Below are positions 6,600-11,045 of a DNA stretch of 11,045 nt, piece by piece; positions within the stretch are counted from its first letter, which is position 1, and every line of letters begins with the position of its first letter. A model generated the notes under the pieces. The model saw nothing but the letters and a program-made list of their open reading frames with translations. It did not search any database and was not told the DNA's origin. Origin of the DNA: Hymenopellis radicata (Eukaryota; Basidiomycota; Agaricomycetes; Agaricales; Physalacriaceae); NCBI GenBank assembly GCA_015501595.1, contig JADNRX010001334.1:1-11045 (forward strand). Direction: 5' to 3'. The position numbers and the translations under genes were made by a program.

Positions 6600-7631
6600 T
6601 TGACTGCGCTACAGAAGACAGATTTCGTCGACGAAGTCCGAGAGATCCACCGGTTCCACTACGGTCCAAGAGAAGGTGAAGTCATTCACGCTCGTAACAA
6701 CGTCCAAAGCTCGAAATCGATAGCCCCCGTTACAGCGGAACTGCCTCTCCCATGGATATTTTACGTCTCCGGAGTAGAAGGGAATTTGTATGTCGATCCC
6801 GCCGTCTCTCAGATCCTCGACTGGGAAAGCTTCGGATACTCGCCAACGGGCCCCGAACCTATAGACATTGATAATCCTTCGAACGAATTCTCTTTCATGT
6901 GGGAGCAAGAGAAGGTTATCAACGCCCCTACGGATGAACTTCCCGAGGAGGAGCCAATGGAGATAGGCACGTCCGTACCCCAAGAACTGGAGGAACCCAT
7001 CGCGGCGGATCCACGCTCATTGCTCGAACGAATGGGATTGGGAAAACGCGTTCGAGAAGAAGCCGGACCATCTAGCGGACCCAAGTCGAGCCCAAAGAAG
7101 AGTTTCAAGAAGACCGTGTCTGAAGAAGTCGACAACGAGACGGATGAAGAGGAACCCCATTCTCCAGCTCTCGAGGATCCACCAGAAGGAACTCTCCCGA
7201 GTAGACCGGACTGGGAGGAGGATCTGATCGCTGAACTTCCTCCAGTCATGGATGGCTATAGGCCCGATTTCATTGTCAGGATCATGCCCGCTCCAACTCC
7301 TCCAGGGGTGTTCAACCAAGCGATCTTCCGAAACTTTCCTGCGTTCCCGAACCTCACGAGGAATTGGATGGCGTTCTGTACTCCGGAATCTCCCTTGATT
7401 CTGCTAGCCGCCTCAGGAGACGTTACTTGGAACGAATACTGGCTAAGCAACGCTGTTCTTCGCTGCCCTCCGAGTACAACCACGGTTCTCAAAATCTGGG
7501 CAAACGTGTTTCCTACGCGTTTCACCATTGGCGCCCTGCTGACAATGGCCCTCCGGCACAACTTAAAGTTCAGTCTGAGTTGGGAGACGGCATTCCTAGT
7601 TCGACACGCCGCTAACCCAGCGTTGAACTAA
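6600..7631 (+). CDS. Orphan fungal protein, N-terminal part up to an in-frame TAA
   Basis: The frame is open from 6555 (after TAG 6552-6554) to TAA 7629-7631 and then continues open in the same frame to 8339. Numbering from the TTG at 6600, residues 1-85 form a first block (PLPWIFYVSG, DWESFGY). Residues 100-215 are acidic and probably disordered, with a basic patch (KRVREE at 149-154, PKKSFKK at 165-171) that could be a bipartite nuclear signal. From about 220 a globular part begins (WNEYWLSNAVL near 277, LKIWANVFPTRFTIGALL near 297). The first in-frame ATG is at 6897 (residue 100), so the true start is probably in an upstream exon or lost. From memory, the WLSN and PTRFTIGALL segments resemble a multi-copy Agaricomycete family of unknown function. 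I assign no role. Confidence 0.65.
   Translation: MTALQKTDFVDEVREIHRFHYGPREGEVIHARNNVQSSKSIAPVTAELPLPWIFYVSGVEGNLYVDPAVSQILDWESFGYSPTGPEPIDIDNPSNEFSFMWEQEKVINAPTDELPEEEPMEIGTSVPQELEEPIAADPRSLLERMGLGKRVREEAGPSSGPKSSPKKSFKKTVSEEVDNETDEEEPHSPALEDPPEGTLPSRPDWEEDLIAELPPVMDGYRPDFIVRIMPAPTPPGVFNQAIFRNFPAFPNLTRNWMAFCTPESPLILLAASGDVTWNEYWLSNAVLRCPPSTTTVLKIWANVFPTRFTIGALLTMALRHNLKFSLSWETAFLVRHAANPALN
7629..7631 (+). other. Single in-frame TAA splitting one long frame
   Basis: The context reads NPALN, TAA, EVDKRTRF. The 5' and 3' frames are in the same phase (6600 and 7632 are both multiples of 3), and the sequence after the stop continues what looks like one globular domain. No other stop or frameshift occurs in about 595 codons. 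The three readings are a recent nonsense mutation (one base from CAA, AAA or GAA), programmed readthrough or editing, or a base error. Confidence 0.8.
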
Positions 7632-8339
7632 GAAGTGGATAAGCGAACTCGATTCTTGGAAGGCCACAATCTCCAAGAAGGTTACAGAGAGATTTCGTTA
7701 CCAAAGGACGTTGTCGGTCGGAATTTCATCCAAGCCTGGATGCAATGCATCAGCGACATTGCGAAAAGGTTGCACATGCGAGCGGTAGTGGGAGAAGCCG
7801 GCGTGTACACCTGGATCATGGCGCAGTGGACAGGCTATTCCTTCTACGACGACTACATGTCGGGACCATCCGTCCTCTTGACTCACCACATGTTAGGAGG
7901 TAGCAATTCTCGGGCAATCACTCGCAACATACCGAATCGATGGGAACAGATCACGGAGAGCGAGAAGAGTCTTCTGATAGGATCCGTGTTGTTGGACGGC
8001 ACCAGGGAACCTCGCAGTCTGTATCCGCCACAGGAATTGTTGGAGAACTCTTGGTTTTTGCAAGCTAAAATCTGGAATCGCTCATGTGACCGCCTGATGA
8101 CCTTTATCACGGACCGTATCGAAGCCGGGAATTGGGAAGCACACAACAAGAGGGAATGGATTCGTTTATTCCAGTCGATGAGTCGACAAGAACGTTACCA
8201 GATGGAATACGTCCCTACCGAGAACGATCTAGCATACGGCGTCAGACTGATGCGACACGCGTATCCGAACGACTGGAACGGAGCTCGAATCGCTCATATC
8301 AATATCCCGGAGAAATTCGAAGGCCAAGCACGCGGCTAG
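7632..8339 (+). CDS. Orphan fungal protein, C-terminal part after the TAA
   Basis: This is 235 codons in phase with the preceding part, ending at TAG 8337-8339 after GQARG. It has no ATG near its beginning (GTG at 7635), which argues against an independent gene and for the second half of one protein. Visible segments: GYREISLPKDVVGRNF, an IAKRLHMRAVVGEAGVY stretch, MSGPSVLLTHHMLGG, TESEKSLLIGSVL, WNRSCDRLMTFITDRIEAG, EWIRLFQSM, then INIPEKFEGQARG at the end. It is mostly helical in appearance and soluble, with no membrane segment, no signal peptide and no catalytic motif I know. The lack of introns and of decay, unlike the other genes here, suggests recent acquisition, recent activity or selection. 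Function unknown. Confidence 0.65.
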   Translation, partial: EVDKRTRFLEGHNLQEGYREISLPKDVVGRNFIQAWMQCISDIAKRLHMRAVVGEAGVYTWIMAQWTGYSFYDDYMSGPSVLLTHHMLGGSNSRAITRNIPNRWEQITESEKSLLIGSVLLDGTREPRSLYPPQELLENSWFLQAKIWNRSCDRLMTFITDRIEAGNWEAHNKREWIRLFQSMSRQERYQMEYVPTENDLAYGVRLMRHAYPNDWNGARIAHINIPEKFEGQARG

Positions 8340-8480
8340 GGGGACTTTGTGAGATGACACGGTGAATACCCGCGAGCTTTACCTTGACAGGTTGTACGAT
8401 TAGATTAGATTTGGTTTCCGATCACGTCATGTTAATTATGTAGCATCCTTGTATATACACGATACGTACACGAGATGAAT
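8340..8480 (+). terminator. Probable 3' UTR and polyadenylation region
   Basis: After TAG 8337-8339 the composition turns AT-rich. TATGTA (8437-8442) and TATATA (8452-8457), which resemble fungal 3'-end efficiency elements, lie about 100 bases past the stop. No exact AATAAA is seen. Supported only by position and base content. Confidence 0.35.
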
Positions 8481-9680
8481 CTACTTACCTTTTACCATCA
8501 TCACTCTTCGCCAGTCGTAAGACTCGCCGACGAGTAGTGACCCGGTATAAACAACATTTACTAACAAACAGCATACCAACATTGTTTCGGCCCCTCTCAA
8601 TTCGTATTCTCATTGACGGTACCCGTACGCGAACGCGTACACCTTTGACTCGCTTGGATTACCTGACGGAAGCACCCGCGCGTAGACTCTCGCATCGTAC
8701 GAGACTCTACACTAGCCCGCGGTTAGTGGTGGTCGTCATCGTCCTCGCTTGGTCATGGAGGGTTTTGTCCTCGCCGGCTGACGTTGTTGCCGTCGTCGTC
8801 CCTTGCTAGAGAGTGTCCGTGCTTGTGCCGCCGCCGCTGTTGCCACGGCTGTCGCCTGTCGTTGTTAGTGTGTCCTACCGCCGTTGTCGTCCAACGTGAG
8901 CTGGTGCTCGGGCATGCGATAAGACGGGGTGTGGGAAGAGGCTAAATGAGACGGACTTAGACTCAGAGAAATGAAAAGTAAACATGCACGTGGCTCAGTT
9001 AGTCTAGGCCGAGGTCCGAACCAAACGCGTAAGCGTTTTAACCAAGTCCGATCGCCCTGCTCTCTCCTCCACCCCACCACTACGACCACTCAGTGGCGAC
9101 AGCTGTCACCACTGCCGCTCTGACGACCGTCAGGCGGCCTATGGGGTGGAGATATTGGCTTTGGCTGTGTGCGGGGCCCTCCGCGAGGATCAGGCATTTT
9201 CGGGCCTGCGACGACGCTTAGCTCTGGCTTTGTGCCGAGCTGGCTGTCTCTAGGATGACGCGGATGCGGACGACGGGCACGAACGACATGGGCGAGGATA
9301 ATAACGCCTCGACGGCAAGGCTGTCATTAACGACAGCAACGACGCGTCGAGAATGGCGGCAACGACGACGTGTCAAGGATGTGGACCCCACGACCACCAC
9401 GCCCTCCTCCTCCTTCGTACCACTTTCCCCACTACCTTCGTCACCACCATCACTCCCCATCACCTCCCTCAGTCCCTGCTCATGCACGGTTGAGTGTTCC
9501 CGTGCCATTGCTCGGGGATGCTCGCCGGGCATGAATGGATTTGGAGGTGGTGACCCGCGAGTTTACTTGCGACCTCGCTTGACTTGACCCGTCTGACTCG
9601 CAAGACAATACAAGTAGAGTCAACGAGTAGCGCAATTTCTCGCTCAGCAGATCGCGAGTTATTCCCAAGTATGCCAGTGG
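8481..9680. other. Long stretch without a supported gene
   Basis: Several open frames run across this stretch on both strands, but they are low-complexity (Ser/Thr/Pro, Val runs, Arg) and lack motifs. Local structures: GTACGCG-AA-CGCGTAC (8625-8640, perfect palindrome); AAACGC-GTAA-GCGTTT (9023-9038); CAGTGG-N-GACAGCTGTC-N-CCACTG (9091-9114, one mismatched pair); ATGCCA-G-TGGCAT near 9670. GTC/GTT triplet-like sequence (about 8725-8890) resembles the end of the window and the acidic tract at 3778-3975 in reverse. No tRNA is recognisable, although GGCTCAGTTAGTC near 8992 superficially recalls a D-arm. Confidence 0.4.
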
Positions 9681-9742
9681 CATCAGGAAAAAACCTACAT
9701 TGCCATATTACTCCTAAGTAGTCATAAATAATCTCTAAAAGG

Positions 9743-9900
9743 GTCTAAATCTTGCTAAAATAGCAGGTCGCGGCACTTATTCATAATATATACACTTATG
9801 CCCTTCCCCCTTGCCATATTAGACACTTTTAGACACACTTTAGACATATGTTATATACATGTTAGACATCAGTTACCTGCTACTTTAGACTAAATTAGAC
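9743..9900. mobile_element. AT-rich element with 26-bp imperfect inverted ends and TTAGAC repeats
   Basis: 9743-9768 and 9875-9900 are inverted relative to each other, with an exact TAGCAGGT/ACCTGCTA inner part and GTCTAA/TTAGAC outer ends; roughly six positions differ. Between and within the arms, TTAGAC occurs six times in 82 bp (9819, 9829, 9840, 9862, 9885, 9895). It has no coding capacity. It may be a small MITE-like element or a cluster of binding motifs. The surrounding AT-rich stretch (9681-10113) holds nothing else I can name. Confidence 0.5.
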
Positions 9901-10113
9901 TGTTTTATCACACAATATACGAACAGAACAAATGTCAATAGCATTATGAGCAGGACATATCGAAGCAAGTTATAGATACATAAACAGAGACTGAAGAGAT
10001 AACACTCTATACACTAGTTCAGGCATCCCAGGCTACATAGCATAGACCACCCCAATACTATCCGAGATACGCCAGCATCAAGTCAAGGGCACTTAGCGCC
10101 GCAAGAGGAAAGT

Positions 10114-10753
10114 CTGAAAAGTGTGTGAGCAACCTCACTGAAGGGTATAAACCAGAAACGACTAACCAGAGGGTTGAACACCTTGAGAGACGGTGTCGAA
10201 GGCAGGTATCTACAAATTGAAACAAGTCAAGGTGAGATCGGGAGGAAACTCATAATCACAATCAAAGTAGTGACGCGCCTGCAAAGAATGCAGTCAGCCT
10301 TCGGCAAGGGCGACAAGGAAACAAAACGTACCCGATGCGTGCAAAGACAGAGCCACTGAGGGTAGCGATAACGACATAGAGAATGCCTGGGTGATGGGCT
10401 CAGTGGGTGAAATGAGCGACTTGACGCGGTCTACACGAGTGTGTGAACAAAGTCCAGCAAAAATAAGAAATTTCACGCACTCTCGATAGAGTGTTCAACA
10501 CCAATCCACTTTGAAACGACGCCTTGAACCTGCGCATGCGCGTCGCCGTAGGTCTGTGTGATGGTCTTCCGGACTTGTCCAATCTAGTTTCTCCAGCGCC
10601 GAAGGCATCTCTTGTGATAAAATCTGGGCGTTTGTGTTCGGTAAATAGGAAGCTTTAGCAGAGTGAATCATCAGAGAGGCAACAGAATATTTGCAAGTAA
10701 ACGCACCTTTTCCTTGTTCGCTGACCAACCACGACGCCGGTCGCCGCTACCAT
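10114..10753 (-). pseudogene. MIC27: Mic27 / apolipoprotein O family (MICOS subunit), decayed, introns retained
   Basis: Mic27 is an inner-mitochondrial-membrane subunit of MICOS, which holds cristae junctions. Read on the minus strand: KLPIY (10655-10641), QEMPSALEKL (about 10618-10590), GQVRKTITQTYGDAH, then AQVQGVVSKWIGVEHSIE, a 50-nt intron (10480-10431; GTGCGT ... GTGTAG), NRVKSLISPTEPIT, and, one frame off, the membrane helix ILYVVIATLSGSVFAR. A 53-nt intron follows (10331-10279; GTACGT, GCTGAC, TTGCAG). Intron candidates also lie at 10706-10653 and 10166-10114, and an ATG at 10753 could be the original start. Frameshifts occur between KLPIY and QEM, near ALEKL, and before the helix. 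Sequence past 10279 is too diverged to align by eye. Family assignment is firm; working status is unlikely. Confidence 0.8.
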
Positions 10754-11045
10754 ACCACCCGCCTCGCCTATCAATAGCCGTCAGAGAGACTCACAGAGTC
10801 GCGAGAGTGGCTTACAATTGTTGGGAGCATATTCAACTCGTTGGTCGGCGTCGTCGTATTGGCAAAAATGCTGAGCGGCTCCAGGCACTGCGCCGCCATC
10901 CGTCTGCTCCACTCCAGATACCCGTTCCCGTTCCAACCCGACTGTCATTGTCGCTGTTGTCGTGCTGGCCGTCATCGTCCTGTGCTGAGCAGTGATTGAC
11001 GTTGTCCTCGCTGGCCGTCATTGTCGCCTTTATCATCCTCGTGAG
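10754..11045. other. GTC/GTT-rich low-complexity sequence to the window end
   Basis: Imperfect repeats of GCCGTCATCGTCC-like words dominate from about 10930. Frames on both strands are open here because of the composition (plus: Pro/Ser/Leu; minus: Asp/Ser/Asn). A minus frame just upstream of the Mic27 remnant (AAQHFCQYDDADQRVEYAP) shows no known motif. No gene is supported. Confidence 0.35.

Noticed and set aside
6609..7561. Minus-strand frames of 100-146 codons opposite the orphan gene
   Set aside because: They are shadows of the plus-strand coding frame, Ser/Arg-rich and without motifs.
6454..8560. LTR retrotransposon with the orphan gene as gag
   Set aside because: I found no matching direct repeats on the two sides, no primer-binding site, and no protease, reverse transcriptase or integrase motifs.
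8990..9050. Possible tRNA
   Set aside because: A D-arm-like word is present, but no matching acceptor stem or T-arm GTTCGANTC is placed correctly.
9218..9587. Open frames of 104-110 codons on both strands
   Set aside because: Low-complexity Ser/Pro/Thr or Gly/Glu composition in a triplet-rich tract; no domain and no splice context.

Overview
The window looks like a gene-poor, repeat-rich stretch of a filamentous fungus, most likely a basidiomycete (Agaricomycetes). The evidence is short introns of about 46-56 nt with GTRNGT-like donors, CTNAY-like branch sites and YAG acceptors, fungal-type housekeeping gene remnants, alternation of GC-rich and AT-rich blocks, and several short inverted-repeat elements. 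No bacterial operon structure, rRNA, tRNA or CRISPR array was found.

Left block (1-2200, mostly GC-rich): decayed protein genes on the minus strand. From high to low coordinate these are unidentified coding remnants (about 2046-1371), an ERF4/Golgin-A7-type gene (about 1099-650) and the N-terminal ATPase part of an Hsp110/Sse1-type chaperone (about 640-1, running out of the window). The last two keep recognisable spliceosomal introns but carry stops and frameshifts, so they look like DNA-level duplicates or dying loci, not retrocopies.

Middle-left (2200-4100): two near-perfect palindromes (2089-2113 and 2617-2644), an AT-rich tract, a promoter-like stretch with an E-box and a TATA-like box (3131-3215), a candidate leader intron (3339-3383), and a 16-unit, 22-bp minisatellite (3427-3777) with an 88-bp higher-order pattern. 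All three forward frames are open through most of the array. An acidic GAG/GAC-rich tract follows.

Middle (4100-6550, AT-rich): repeats and probable non-autonomous DNA transposons. There is a 35-bp duplication, a 94-bp tandem repeat, a 779-bp structure bounded by 99-bp inverted arms, and inside it a 257-bp MITE with perfect 18-bp ends and a TA target-site duplication. Further inverted repeats lie at 5777-5882, 6054-6244 and 6400-6452.

The only long coding frame is at 6555-8339: about 595 codons with a single in-frame TAA at 7629-7631. It resembles a multi-copy Agaricomycete protein family of unknown function, as far as I can recall it. It has no early ATG, so it is either a young pseudogene, has an upstream exon, or is recoded.

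Right block (8340-11045): a probable 3' end, about 1.2 kb with no gene I can support, an AT-rich inverted-repeat element (9743-9900), and a decayed minus-strand gene for the MICOS subunit Mic27/apolipoprotein O (about 10753-10114), again with introns. The window ends in GTC/GAC-rich low-complexity sequence.

No set of genes here works together as a pathway. The main theme is a graveyard of housekeeping-gene copies embedded in mobile and tandem repeats, plus one lineage-type orphan gene.
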